From Durio zibethinus (lineage: Eukaryota > Streptophyta > Magnoliopsida > Malvales > Malvaceae), in the NCBI RefSeq assembly GCF_002303985.1, contig NW_019167926.1:4298206-4362205 (forward strand): a DNA stretch of 64,000 bases, read 5' to 3'. Made by a program: the position numbers and the translations under genes. Positions 36,935 to 47,943 of the stretch are shown piece by piece. The notes below the pieces were generated by a model. It made no database searches. It saw nothing but the letters and a program-made list of their open reading frames with translations, and was not told the origin of the DNA. Numbering within the stretch: the stretch's first letter is position 1; the number at the start of each line of letters is the position of its first letter.

Positions 36935-37980
36935 AATTTAAAATATAATACGATAATATGATATAAAATTATGAATATAGTATGAAAATAAGACATTAAA
37001 GGGTTTTTTTGTATTATTGCATGTTTTATGTTTTTAAAAATTTTGTTTTGTTTTATTTTTAATTTATTGAATTTGAAAACATGTGTGAATAAAATGTTTT
37101 TATTTTAAAAATGTGAAAACAAAAAACATGTAAAAAAAAAGTGATTAAAGATTTTAGACTCCATTTGTTATTAATAATATAATAATATATTATTTATTAC
37201 TATAATATTATTTATTAATATTATATTAATAAATAATATTATATTAATATAATAAATATTATATTAATATAATTATATTAATAAATATTATAAAATAATA
37301 TATTATATTAATAAATAATATATTATATTAATATGATATAAATAATATATTAATAGAAATTATTTATTAATAATATATTATTATATATAATTTCTTTATA
37401 TTAATAAATAATATTGTATTATTAATATACTATATTATTTATTAATATGATATTTATATAATAAGTATATTATTTTATTAATATATTATTTGTAACATTA
37501 CTGTAATGTAACGATTTAATTATAATTTTTGTGAACAATGTCCATGTAAGAACAATGTCAAATTGTTTCCAAAAAATTGAAAATGCTATTTTTTTTTTTT
37601 TTTGTTTTTAACAATTTCTAAAATTTTTCAAAACTTTGTTTTCAGTTTTAAAAACAAAAAATAAAAACAACCTACCAAATATATTTTTGTTTCCAATTTT
37701 CAAAAAAACAAAAAATAAAAACAACCTACCAAATATATTTTGTTTCCAATTTTCAAAAAAACAAAAAATAAAAATAAAAAACCAAAATCAGAAACAAAAA
37801 CAAATGACCTTAAGATAATGCAACTTAAAATTTTAATAATAATTAAATTTAAATTTAACAAAATCAAAACAATAATTTTATATTTAACATAAATTATAAC
37901 TCATAATTTTTTATATAAAATATAGTTTAAATATATAAATTAATATTTTATAAGACACAAATTCATAAATTACCAAATTT
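36935..37980 (-). repeat. dispersed MITE-like repeat, copy 9, split by an insertion
   Basis: The left part is 36935-36990 (atttaaaatataatacgata...) and the right part 37812-37980 (aattttaataataattaaat ... cataaattaccaaatttag). Between them lies about 820 bp of AT-rich sequence not found in the other copies. Confidence 0.6.
36991..37811. repeat. AT-rich insertion nested in copy 9
   Basis: Contains a 340-bp block of almost only A and T in tattaata-type words (37160-37500) and two 54-bp direct repeats (about 37650-37785, with aacaacctaccaaatatatt). The ends gactccatttgtt (37150) and aacaaatgacctt (37799-37811) are roughly inverted, so a nonautonomous DNA transposon is possible. The class is unproven. 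Confidence 0.4.
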
Positions 37981-38120
37981 AGTCAACACCCACCCATTTG
38001 CCAGCACTGTGTGCTGTGGTCGCACACTGTATTCCATTTCCGGCTCCTCTAACAGATCTGTCACCCAAGCTCAATCCACTGATCACCAGCATGCCACTCT
38101 ACCCATTCCCCTCGCCTCCC

Positions 38121-38127
38121 TATATAA
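38121..38127 (+). promoter_or_regulatory. TATA box of the SOD gene
   Basis: TATATAAACC lies 46-52 bp upstream of the SOD ATG, in a C-rich context (cgcctccc). The duplicated pseudogene promoter has TATAGAAACC at the matching place. Confidence 0.65.
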
Positions 38128-38172
38128 ACCCATCGCCCTGTATATCTTTCTTACTAATCTTTCCATTTTCAA

Positions 38173-40779
38173 ATGGCTCTACGTTCATTGGCCACCAGAA
38201 AAGCCCTAACCTTGGGACTCAGCTCGACGAGGCTGGCTCAGTCTCGTGCATTGCAGACCTTCTCGCTCCCTGATCTTCCCTACGACTATGGCGCACTTGA
38301 GCCGGCCATCAGTGGAGAGATCATGCAGCTCCATCACCAGAAACATCATCAAACTTACATCACTAACTATAACAAGGCTTTGGAGCAGCTCCATGAGGCT
38401 ATCCAGAAAGGTGATTCTTCCACCGTCGTTAAGTTGCAAAGCGCCATCAAGTTCAATGGCGGAGGTAAATTTTTCTTTGTCTTTTTTTTTTTTTTTTGTT
38501 GATGGGTCACCAAAGTATTTGAATTGCGTATAAAGATTGAAACTTTGGGTTTGGGTGTTTTCTTCAGACTTTGAAATTAGTGAATAAAGCTCTTTTTTTT
38601 TTCCCCTAAATTTACATGCTTTTTGCTTCTGGGTATGTAAGAAGATAGGATTTTTTTTAATGATTAAATGTTGAAAGTGTAATTTTTAAAATGATAAAGG
38701 TAATGAGTTTGCATTTTTGTAATTAGGAAAAAGTTAGTGGTTAAAATGCTATGCTGATCTTCTATGTTTGGTTATCCACAAGGTGTTAGTCCAGTTGGCA
38801 TAGGAAGGTACTCTCTTTCCTTGTCAACTTGAATTCGTTCCTTGAAGAGAGCATTTGAAAGTAAAATCAATCCTACATGTATCATGTCGATGTGGGAGAG
38901 TCTGACTGCTCGACGGGAATAGGTCAAGACAAACTTGGGATACCCCTGAACAATAAAAAAAACTGTTTGGCAAAGTTATGATACAGAAATTCAATTGGTG
39001 AAAGTCAGTCCAATTGGATATTGTTTTCATTCGTTTAATATGCCATTGTTTTGAAAAGTAAATTTAGATGATTTTATACAATTTTGTTTAAAAATTATCT
39101 TAAAGAACAATATTCTATTTAGGCAGTAGCATATCTCAATTTTGCTTGGTGAATGATTCTAACTAACTAGGACACTTATCAATGATCTTGATCATCGATC
39201 TCTTTCCTTTTCAATTCTTTGTTTGCTATTAAATTCTAGCTTGAATGATTGGTATTATGAGGCATGTCACTATTTTTTGGAAAATCTCAGGCCCTGGTAG
39301 TTTATATTTCTAAGTGTTTTTTATAGTTATTAAGTCATATGTTAATGAGTTTAATTCAAATCATTCCCTTACTTAGGAATTTCATTTTACAGGAAGCTGA
39401 TGTCCAAAGGTACTCTGGATTATGAACACACTTTGTATGAATTTTACAATGATGCTGTTTGCTGCTTTGCAGGGCTCTGGTTGGGTGGTAAGTATTTTGG
39501 TTTGCTAAGGCTTCAGTTTTTGTTTGTTTCCTTGGGTATCTAGTCATGAATGGTTTGCATCTGTCATTGCTTATCTTTTCTTCTCTTGTTTGCTGACTTT
39601 TTGTCTTGACAGTGGCTTGGAGTGGACAAGGAATTCAAGAAACTTGTGATCGAAATAACTGCAAATCAGGTATGCATGCAATATTTGGGGTTAAGTCCTC
39701 CAAGAATAATTATTGGTTTCTTGGTTTGTTCACTTGAACGTAAATCTATTTATTTCTATTTCCCTGCTTATTCTGCACTGCTGGAAGACTTGCTAGCGTA
39801 ACTGAGAATATCCGATATGAGATTATGCCTTCTAGAAGATATAACCATGCAACAGCAATGTTGGCCATGAGTTTTTAGGTCTATGATGTGAGTTTTTTTT
39901 CAGATGTCACTTGCATTTGGTTTCTATAACATTGAAGTCTTCTCGAGTTTATACTCTCTCTTGAGAGTTGCTCTAATTACAAAAAGTTAGAATTCGAGAA
40001 GATTCTGGCAGGTGTAATATAATTATGAAATCTTTGCTGCAGGATCCACTTGTGACTAAAGGGGTACATTTAGTTCCTTTGCTTGGCATAGATGTTTGGG
40101 AGCATGCATATTATTTACAGGTAAATTTTCAAACTTTTAAGTTATCGATTATGGTGATGAGTAGTTGAATCTTTGTTTATTGGTGACCAAGACAATGCCA
40201 AAGTAGCCTTGTTACATTAATCATCCTCTGCTTTGATTTTCAGAACTTTTCATTTTTATTTTAGTTTCCTTCGAGAAAAATAGATAATAGTTTTTTTTCA
40301 AAAAGAATCATCTTCTTTGATTGGTCACATCAAGAAACTGAAAGCTTTACTCTGTTACATCCTAGTGAATGACTGATGAGAGGGAGTGCCGAAAAGATCT
40401 TATGTTCCCTTCATTGAGTTGCATAATATGCTTATGACCTGCATTGTATTCCTGCGAATGGTTGACAATATAAGTGTTTTGACATTGTTTCCCGTCAAGA
40501 GAATCTCAATCATATATCTGGCTTTCCACGTCTGTTACTACGGGTTGTGCATGAATAAGGGATTTATAAAAAAATCTAAAAAACAAAAAATGAATTTAGC
40601 TTATTCATGGATCGGTTTAAAGGCAGCATGTCACTCTTTGATTTCCTGGTGTACTTATTTACGTGTTCCTTTTACTTATGCTGCAGTACAAGAATGTTAG
40701 ACCAGATTACCTGAAGAACATATGGAATGTCATCAACTGGAAATATGCAAGTGAAGTGTACGAGAAAGAAAGTGCTTGA
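38173..40779 (+). pseudogene. mitochondrial Mn-superoxide dismutase, exon 2 decayed
   Basis: The gene resembles plant MSD1-type MnSOD, which turns superoxide into hydrogen peroxide in mitochondria. Good exons: 1 (38173-38464; Arg/Ser-rich transit peptide then LPDLPYDYGALEPAISGE and HHQKHHQTYI), 3 (39473-39487, GSGWV), 4 (39613-39669, WLGVDKEFKKL), 5 (40043-40120, GIDVWEHAYYLQ with the Asp and His metal ligands) and 6 (40687-40779). Exon 2 should encode about 53 residues including the GHxNHSxFW metal-ligand His. Only fragments remain at 39259-39300 (ggcatgtca, tattttttggaaaa) and 39392-39409 (gctgatgtccaaag). Read from exon 1's phase it stops within about 20 codons, and skipping it shifts the frame. 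AATAAA occurs at 40851. A very recent pseudogene or a damaged allele or assembly is likely. Confidence 0.72.
38780..38955 (+). mobile_element. SINE-like element in SOD intron 1
   Basis: Starts near ggtgttagtccagttggcat, a tRNA box-A-like stretch. It then runs through tactctctttccttgtcaac and catttgaaagtaaaatc, all shared with the element at 50080-50230. The ends are approximate and no clear target duplication was found. Confidence 0.45.
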
Positions 40780-42048
40780 GCTCGGAACCCTTAACGTATA
40801 GAATGAAGAAGCACCTGATTTGCTGCTGCCTTGTGGTTGGCAAACGGAATAATAAAGATGTATTCTTAAGACGAAATGGCCCTTTCATTTCAAAAGTTAA
40901 TAATGTTTAGCTTTATGCTTCAGTATATTGTAGCTTCCTTTGAGAATTATACTTGACCCCTGCGCTTGAGTTTTTGCTTGACCGTTTGAGGTGAATAGCA
41001 TTTCAGTAATCTTTTCAATGTGCTGCTGAGTCTGATGAATGTTATGATATTGAGCGGTTATATATTCGGTTTAGGGTTCCTCAATCAGTGGAACTGCCAT
41101 TATTAGAATTGTTTTTTGGGTTGTTTTTATTAAGCCCACTGAAGATTCAAAAAGTGATAATTTTGCAGAATTAGTGACGAGTGTTTTGTGGCAAACGAGA
41201 ATTAGAGTAAATGATGCATGAATATTCGTAATTTGAATTTAATATTTTTAAGTTATTTTTGAAGTTAAAATTTGAATTTAATATTTATTTAGATAATTTA
41301 CTAATTTAATCAAAAATTTTAATTTAAATATATTTTTATTATTTTACTCGTATTAATTTGAGTTTTAATTTAAATACATAATTGAGTTTGAAATTAAATA
41401 TAAGAATTTGATTTAGTTTTATTAAATAAGTTTAATAGAGTGAGTCAAGTAATTTAATTTTTATTTTAAATTTAAAAATTAAAATTTAATTAAATTTAAA
41501 TCAAATTTTAGGTCAAATATAAACTTATTTTACGGATTCAATTAAATTCGATTACATTCTTAACAAAAATGAAGTATGCTTTTTTAAATACAATTTTTTT
41601 TCGTACATATATAAGTAAATCATGTATTTAAATTAGTGACAATAACAATATCTTTTTAGTTTTACTTCTACGGATTACTAATTTAGAGTAAATAATATCA
41701 TTTGTTATTAACTTTTTTGTAATTTTTCATTTTTATCCATCAATTTTCTATTTTGTTCTAAATCCACCCATCTTTTAATTTTTTTTAGTAACCTAAAAAC
41801 AATCCAAAATTTGCAGTTAACTGTTTATCCTTGTAGAAAGTACACTTATCTTACTAGTAAGAATTGAGTCCAAATTTCTTTTCATCTGATTCTTTCTTTT
41901 AATGAATAAAAAAAAAACCCCAAACGAAAAATTATAGTAGTAATCCTAAATCATAATAACTCTTCGCCAAAAAAAAAAAAAATGTAAATAATAAAAAATT
42001 TCTGGGGTACACTTGGAAACAAGAAAGTACAAGGGTGTAAGTGAAAAT
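40780..42048. other. spacer between SOD and RPS26
   Basis: AT-rich; no gene seen. The 41220-41560 part (aatttgaatttaatattt-type words) looks like an old dispersed repeat related to the 10900-11220 stretch. Confidence 0.45.
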
Positions 42049-42057
42049 TTAGGGTTT
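42049..42057 (-). promoter_or_regulatory. telo-box (AAACCCTAA) of RPS26
   Basis: ttagggttt, AAACCCTAA on the minus strand, lies about 145 bp upstream of the RPS26 ATG. Telo-boxes are common in plant ribosomal-protein promoters, where they help growth-linked expression. Confidence 0.65.
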
Positions 42058-42079
42058 CAGTAATACACACTCGCCCAAG

Positions 42080-42087
42080 TATAAAAG
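42080..42087 (+). promoter_or_regulatory. TATA box of RPS26
   Basis: TATAAAAG lies 31 bp downstream of the telo-box start and about 115 bp upstream of the ATG, leaving room for an ordinary 5' UTR. Confidence 0.6.
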
Positions 42088-42200
42088 CAACATTTTTCCA
42101 AAACCTGCGCTTACCCTCACAAGGCAAAATCCTAGTTTGTTAGTCGGCAGAAGCAGGGAGCCTCTAAAATCTTCTAAAATCTGCACTTCATCACCAAACC

Positions 42201-44119
42201 ATGGTTAGATCTTCATTTCATCTCTATTTATGCATCTGGGTCTTTATCAAAACTTAATCTCTTTCAAAAATTTGATCACTCTGATCTGTTCTTTATTGTT
42301 TTTTAGACTTTCAAGCGTAGGAATGGTGGCCGCAACAAGCATGGCCGTGGCCATGTCAAGTTCATCCGCTGCTCTAACTGTGGCAAATGCTGTCCTAAGG
42401 TACTTTTCATCTCTTTTTCTTATCTGGGTTTTTGAGTTTTTCTCTGTTTTTATTTATATTGAAGGATTTTTTTTTTCATTTGGTTTTTCTTTGTTTGGAA
42501 TTTAATAGGATAAGTCAATCAAGAGGTTTCTTGTGAGGAACATTGTGGAGCAAGCTGCTGTCAGGGATGTGCAGGAAGCCTGCGTCTACGACAGTAATTT
42601 TTATTTCATTTCTCAATTTTATAATAACTTATTCTATTGTATATTCGGATTTATCGTTTGGTGAGTAATTGCTTGGTTAATGATATGTAGCTTACACCCT
42701 GCCTAAGCTGTATGTGAAGATGCAATACTGTGTTTCATGTGCGATCCACTCTCACGTTGTAAGGGTCCGATCCCGCACTGATAGGAGGAAACGTGACCCA
42801 CCCCAGCGGTTCATCAGACGCAGGGTACATCTTTTTATAAGCCTTGATTTGATGCTTTTCACTGTCAATTATCTATGACGTGATGTGAATGAAATGTGGT
42901 TATTCTTCCCTTGCTTGGATTGTTTAACATTTTCTTTTATTGCATGATTTTGTTATGATAAAAGTTTTTAAAATACATCATTTAAAGGTATGTTATTGTT
43001 GTCATGTAGTGTAGTGTTGCTAATGGAATTTGAGCTATTGATCTTCTTTGTAGATTTTATGACTAATAGCCATCTGAATCACTTTGTCAGTTCCCTTTTT
43101 TGGTGGCTTACCATCATTATGGGATGGAAAATGCCTTGAATCTGGTATAACAGATGTATGAAGTCATCCATAAGACTGATAGAATTTGGGCAACATTTTG
43201 CTGATTGTGATCCATGACATCATTAGAACGATTCTCTCTGCTATGCTATATAGGATGCAATTATTTAGGGACTTATGTCTGCCCCTTCTGCAGGATTTTT
43301 AAGTGCTTTACACATGAACAAGTCCCTCGTAACCAATATCCATCTAAATCCCTTTTTCAGTGGCCATTTTTGGTGGCTTATTGATTATTAAGGGATGGAA
43401 AATGCCTTAGAACTAATGTAAGTGATATGTGGAGGTCAGCCAGAGGGATAGTAGAATTCAGCTACACCTGAAAGTCTGAAACTTAGAGACTCCTATGTTT
43501 CTGATTGTGATCCATTGGCACGATTATACTGGGGCTCTGCATTTTAGGGACTCGTCTGCCTCTTTAGCTGAAATTTTAAGTGCTTTAGGGATGAATTGGT
43601 CCCTCATATCTAATCTCCATCTAAATCACTTTATCAGTTGCCTTTTGGGTGGCAGCTGATCATTATAAGATGGAAAATTGTTTCCTATAAATGACACATG
43701 ATAAGTATCTGTAGTGTAAGGGATTTTAGTGACTCCAAAAATAAGTTTGCAGAATTATTTTTTTTCCAAAAATAAGGAATAACGCATTTGGTAATGCAAA
43801 TTTACTTGCAAAGTACATGATATAGTTTCATTGTCTCAGTATAGAATGTATGTGCAATTGCATTTTTTTTATTCTCTCACGTTGTAGCAATGAATTCATG
43901 AATTCTTTTGGCTTTAGATTTCTGAGAGGCTTGCATCTGTGACACTCGTTGCCTTTTGTGTGTTCATGGTTTTGTTTTCATCTTTCTTGAATTTTTGCTC
44001 GCATGCAGAAGCTTCATTAATTGATTATGTGATTTTTATTCTTTCAGGATGATATGCCAAAGCCTGGTCAACCTGGTCAAGCTCCTCGTCCTGGTTTTGC
44101 CAATCCAGCTCGTGCTTAA
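42201..44119 (+). CDS. RPS26: 40S ribosomal protein eS26
   Basis: Five exons: 42201-42203 (only the ATG), 42307-42399, 42509-42593, 42691-42824, 44048-44119, giving 128 aa. eS26 is a small-subunit protein near the mRNA exit site. The product reads TFKRRNGGRNKHGRGHVKFI, CSNCGKCCPK, KRFLVRNIVEQAAVRDVQEA, LPKLYVKMQYCVSCAIHSHV and RSRTDRRKREPPQRF, with a Pro/Gly/Ala tail ending NPARA. The cysteine pairs CSNC and CVSC are the zinc ligands. Start ATG is split from the body by an intron, as in many plant ribosomal-protein genes. Intron 4 is unusually long (1.2 kb) because of tandem repeats at 43060-43690. The eS26 identity is certain. Confidence 0.97.
43060..43690 (+). repeat. tandem repeats of about 270 bp in RPS26 intron 4
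   Basis: Three partial units start at CATCTGAATCACTTTGTCAG (43071), CATCTAAATCCCTTTTTCAG (about 43342) and CATCTAAATCACTTTATCAG (about 43618). Each includes ggtggc(t/a), then an aaggatggaaaa-like step. The first two also carry tgattgtgatcca and a cagg/agct...ttttaagtgctttA stretch. Confidence 0.85.
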
Positions 44120-45076
44120 GGCCCATGAAGTTTAAGATGGGTGTCTATTTTATTTTATTTTTCTTTAAATGACTGGTTGAATTTTGAGAACTTAAGAGTT
44201 GTGTATTAAGGTTTTGATTGGTTAAAGTTTAATCGCATTTGACACATTTTGTTTATTTTGAAGCTTTGAATGGTTGGAATGCTAGTTTAAATCCTATAAT
44301 TTCTATTTGGTTGCATATGGTAATCCAAAGTTATCCTGACTTGCGCTTTGAGATATTGCTCATTATTTTACATAAAAACTGTTTTTCCTATCAAGAGTTG
44401 GTGGATGATGGATCTTAGATTCAATAGCAAAGAGTTTGATCTAGATTCCAAGTACATGAGTTATGTTGTTTTTAGTAATTTCATGGGTTGACCAGTAATA
44501 TCAAAGAGGACTAAATGGTATGGAAGTGTGAATTCTAAATTTCTAATATTCGCAGCTTTGGTGTAGGAATATGCGAAGCTGACAAGTAAACCAGTATTGA
44601 AACAGCGTCAGACTTGAATGCATTGGTAAACTGGAAATTATGTAGAAAGTGTTTCAGTGTGTTATATGGAGTAGAAAAGCTGGTTCGATGTGAACAAAGA
44701 GTCTAACCCAAACTTATTCAAGTTGACTTGAATTTGACAATTTTTAGATTCAATTGCTCCCACTGAAATGATTATAACGCATCTCAAGCTCGATTGCGCC
44801 ACTCTCTTTTCCTTCTACATACGTGATTCCCATCTCTAACAAAGCAAGAGTGGCAAAATAAAACCCAAACTCAAACAAGCTTGAACAACTCAAGTCATCC
44901 AGTCAGAAATGTCTTGTCAAAAGATTCCTAGGTTCAAGGCTAAAGTGCAACGCGCTATTTTTTTCTTCAAGAGCATCCACGACCGCGCTTCTCAACCGCA
45001 GGCAAAGGAACTAGGCTCAGCTTCCAGTTCCAGAGCTGTTACAGACTTATGGTTAATGCCTTCAAACTTGAATATT
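44120..45076. other. convergent 3' region of RPS26 and TRM1
   Basis: Stop codons of the two genes face each other here. No further gene is seen. Confidence 0.5.
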
Positions 45077-47833
45077 TCAGCAACCATGTAATTCCTTGGC
45101 AATCCTGATGCACACTGCCATAGGACAGTTTGTCTTGATTGCATTGGAGGCAATGTGAGATCTACTTGCAGCATATCCCTCCTGTAACAAAAACACTCAC
45201 CTGACTGCTGGTTTTGAGCAATGAGACAAACATTCTCATATTCCTAGAATCATTCAGTATTGTCCTACCTGAAGAAAAACACCTTTAGAGATAGCTCAAT
45301 CAACCAATTCAACAGATTAGGAATATTGTGGAAACCAAGGATATAATCAGCTAAACAACCCTGGTGCTTATTCTAAACTCTAAGTCTAGCTTTATTCTGA
45401 ATTTTTTTTTCCTTTTAAACCCTCCTTGTCTTAAAGCAAGTCATTCTAGGTCTCATGAAATCTCTAGTCTATAGAAGGCAAAACACATTCTTTTTTGCCT
45501 AATCGTAGTTCAAATGCTTCTGAGTAGAGAACACACAGAGAAGTAGAATACCTTGCGAAGGGTGCTCATGATAGTACTTATAGAAGGAGTATTTGTTTGT
45601 GCACGACTAGCCACCTGACAAAGTTGAAGCGAAATCATTACCTAACGTCAGGCAATTCACGTATAAAAGCATATATTTGGGTAAGCAAAAAAAAAATATG
45701 TGAGGTACCTCATCTAATTTTATGTACCCAAATGGTAATCTGGGGTCACTTTCTTCCAACATTCGTTTCAGCAGCTTTTCTAGATCAGTCCCTGCACCAT
45801 CGCCCACCCATCCCCACTGCTCAGCCAAATTTAACATTTCCATGATATAAGCAGCACTATGAAGAGGTCCTGTCCACAGAGGGCCTGATACAACAAGTGA
45901 TGCAGCATCCTAGAAAAATTGACAGCAAATTTAGCATACCCCTGTAACCCCTCCAGCGCAGAAAGCAGAAACAAGCTTAAGTGGGTATAGGAAACAAGTA
46001 TTATTTTGCCAGCACAGAATAAGGGATGCTTTCAAGATTAGGAATGAAGAAATGTGAAAAAGAATGGCATGCATAAGGGATGCTTTCAAGAATAAGCATG
46101 TCACGAAATGAGAGTACACTTTTGTGTTACTGCAGGGACATCTGATTTGACCAAGTTCACTCCATGAAACTGCTTGAGAATTTCCACAGCAGTTACAGTA
46201 GCAGATGAAACCATAATCCCTGTCATTGATATGAAAACTGCAGATAAGTATTAAAAGAGGACCAAAAGATACGGCTTTTAACACAAATGTGATCTCATAT
46301 CATATATCACCTGTTGTCAGGTAGCTTCCCTCGATTCATTCGGAGCAAGACCCTGAAAACAGGTCCATGGTAAGAGTAGTATGAAAAAAGTGGGGTAACA
46401 CGATATCCCAGTACAGAAGCCTCCCTCACAGCACCACCTATAAGGATTCGCAAACCAAGCTCATTTGCATACGGCATTGGACGAACATATGCTCCGTATG
46501 TTGCTAATGAACTGTATATACACATAAACAGCCATAACTATCCCAGCAGAGACCAGTAAAACAAAAAGTATTCAGTGTCATGGATAGCTGCCTAAACTCT
46601 GATTCATGTGGAAGCACACAAGGGCTTGAAAGAATATTACATATACTAGTTACATGGAACAACTTTCAAAAGGGAATGAACATATTAGAATCCATAATTC
46701 ATTAATCAAACGGAAATGGCATTTTAGTCATTTGCTTGTTTGCAAAAGGAGGTACAAATAACAATAACGGCATTGACAACCAAATGGTAAGTAACTGAAC
46801 TACTAAAATCAGTCAAAAAAACAACTGATATTCTCAATAAAAAATGAATAGCAGCCAAAATGTTAGATTTGATAACTTAAAATATGATACGATTATGAAT
46901 ACGAACACAAAAACACGAAAGTAATATGATTAAAATTTTAATAATAATTATATATAATTTTAATAAAATTAAAATATATATATTTTATATTTTGATATTA
47001 ATATGAATTGTGACACGTAATTTTTGTAAAATATATTATAAAAATGTACAAATTTCAATATTTTACACCACGAATTACCAAGTCTACAAAATGCCATAAC
47101 AGACCAACTGACCAACATTGCAAATAAGTTACATATAAAGTGAACTCTTTCAAAAGTAGTAACCAACATTGCAAGAGAAAAAAAAATGGAGGTTGAAAAA
47201 GGAAACTCACTGGTAAGGGCGGTGACCTCCAGATGAATAGCCATCAGTGGAAGTAACATAAACCAACCCATCAAGTTTCAAACTATTAAAAGCAGCCCTT
47301 AAAAAGAAAGACGAATCACTTCCAAAGGAATCTATATCAATATAATCAAAATAATCCCTTTGCAAATAACAATCCGTTAAAACCCGGTTGGCTTCCCAAT
47401 GCGTGATTACCCATCTTTTGTTTTGCCCTTGAAGCCTTTCAACTTGTGCTAAATTCTCCAAAATAACCCTCCTGTGGCTTTCGTTTGCATCATTGGCTAA
47501 CACGAAATCGGCTTTCGATTCGATGAGGTAGCGAAGGGACCGGATTCCGCAGCCGCACATTGCATCGAGGACTCTTAATTGGCCTTTGGATTGCTTGTAG
47601 AGTGCTGCTGAGAGGACCCCGAGGTCTCGGCCTGTGGCGCTTTCGTGGCGGAAAAAGGTGTCTCCGGTGTCAAAAAGGATGCCCCTTTCGGTTATTTGAT
47701 TGGATTTGCAGTAAATTGGGGGCTTAAAGATTGAAATTTGGTGTGAAATTGAGGACCTTTTAGGGTTTGTAAAGGTTTTGTGGATAAAAAGAGAAGGGGA
47801 TAGGCTTTTAGGATTGAGATTGAGTATTGACAT
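45077..47833 (-). CDS. TRM1: tRNA (guanine26-N2)-dimethyltransferase, TRM1 family, organelle type
   Basis: Six exons on the minus strand: 47211-47833, 46311-46511, 46120-46219, 45709-45909, 45552-45614, 45077-45181. They encode 430 aa with consistent phases. TRM1 enzymes put two methyl groups on G26 of tRNAs using SAM. The first 45 or so residues are Ser/Lys/Pro-rich with few acids, fitting a plastid or mitochondrial transit peptide. Motifs: FFRHESATGRDLG, SAM-binding VLDAMCGCGIRSLRY, FVLANDANE, YIDIDSFGSDSSFF (where most TRM1 have DPFGSP), TSTDGYSSGGHRPYHS, a Cys-rich CYCNCCGN...CPCSN ribbon, SGPLWTGPLH and C-terminal SHIASNAIKTNCP. It is shorter than nuclear-cytosolic TRM1 (about 600-700 aa). 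Intron 1 holds copy 10 of the dispersed repeat. Confidence 0.95.
46868..47094 (-). repeat. dispersed MITE-like repeat, copy 10, in TRM1 intron 1
   Basis: The best-defined copy. It starts TTAGATTTGATAACTTAAAA and ends ACGAATTACCAAGTCTA, with the ends inverted (TAGAYTTGRTAA). Both sides carry caaaatg, a 7-bp direct repeat that is probably the target duplication. Confidence 0.72.
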
Positions 47834-47887
47834 GGCGGGAAAGTGTTGGGCTTCAATGATTCCTAGCTGGGTTTTACTATTTTTTTA

Positions 47888-47943
47888 TACGTGGCCAACG
47901 TGTAAGTTCTTTAATTTGATCACCATGTGAAGGTGCCACGTCA
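47888..47943. promoter_or_regulatory. ACGT-core elements in the TRM1 promoter
   Basis: TACGTGGCC (47888-47896) and GCCACGTCA (47935-47943) lie 55-110 bp upstream of the TRM1 ATG. They are G-box/ABRE-like bZIP sites. The region may also serve the divergent nucleotidyltransferase gene. Confidence 0.4.

Noticed and set aside
37636..37818. Lys/Asn-rich frame of 60 codons
   Set aside because: Made of the 54-bp tandem repeats; low-complexity translation of simple sequence.
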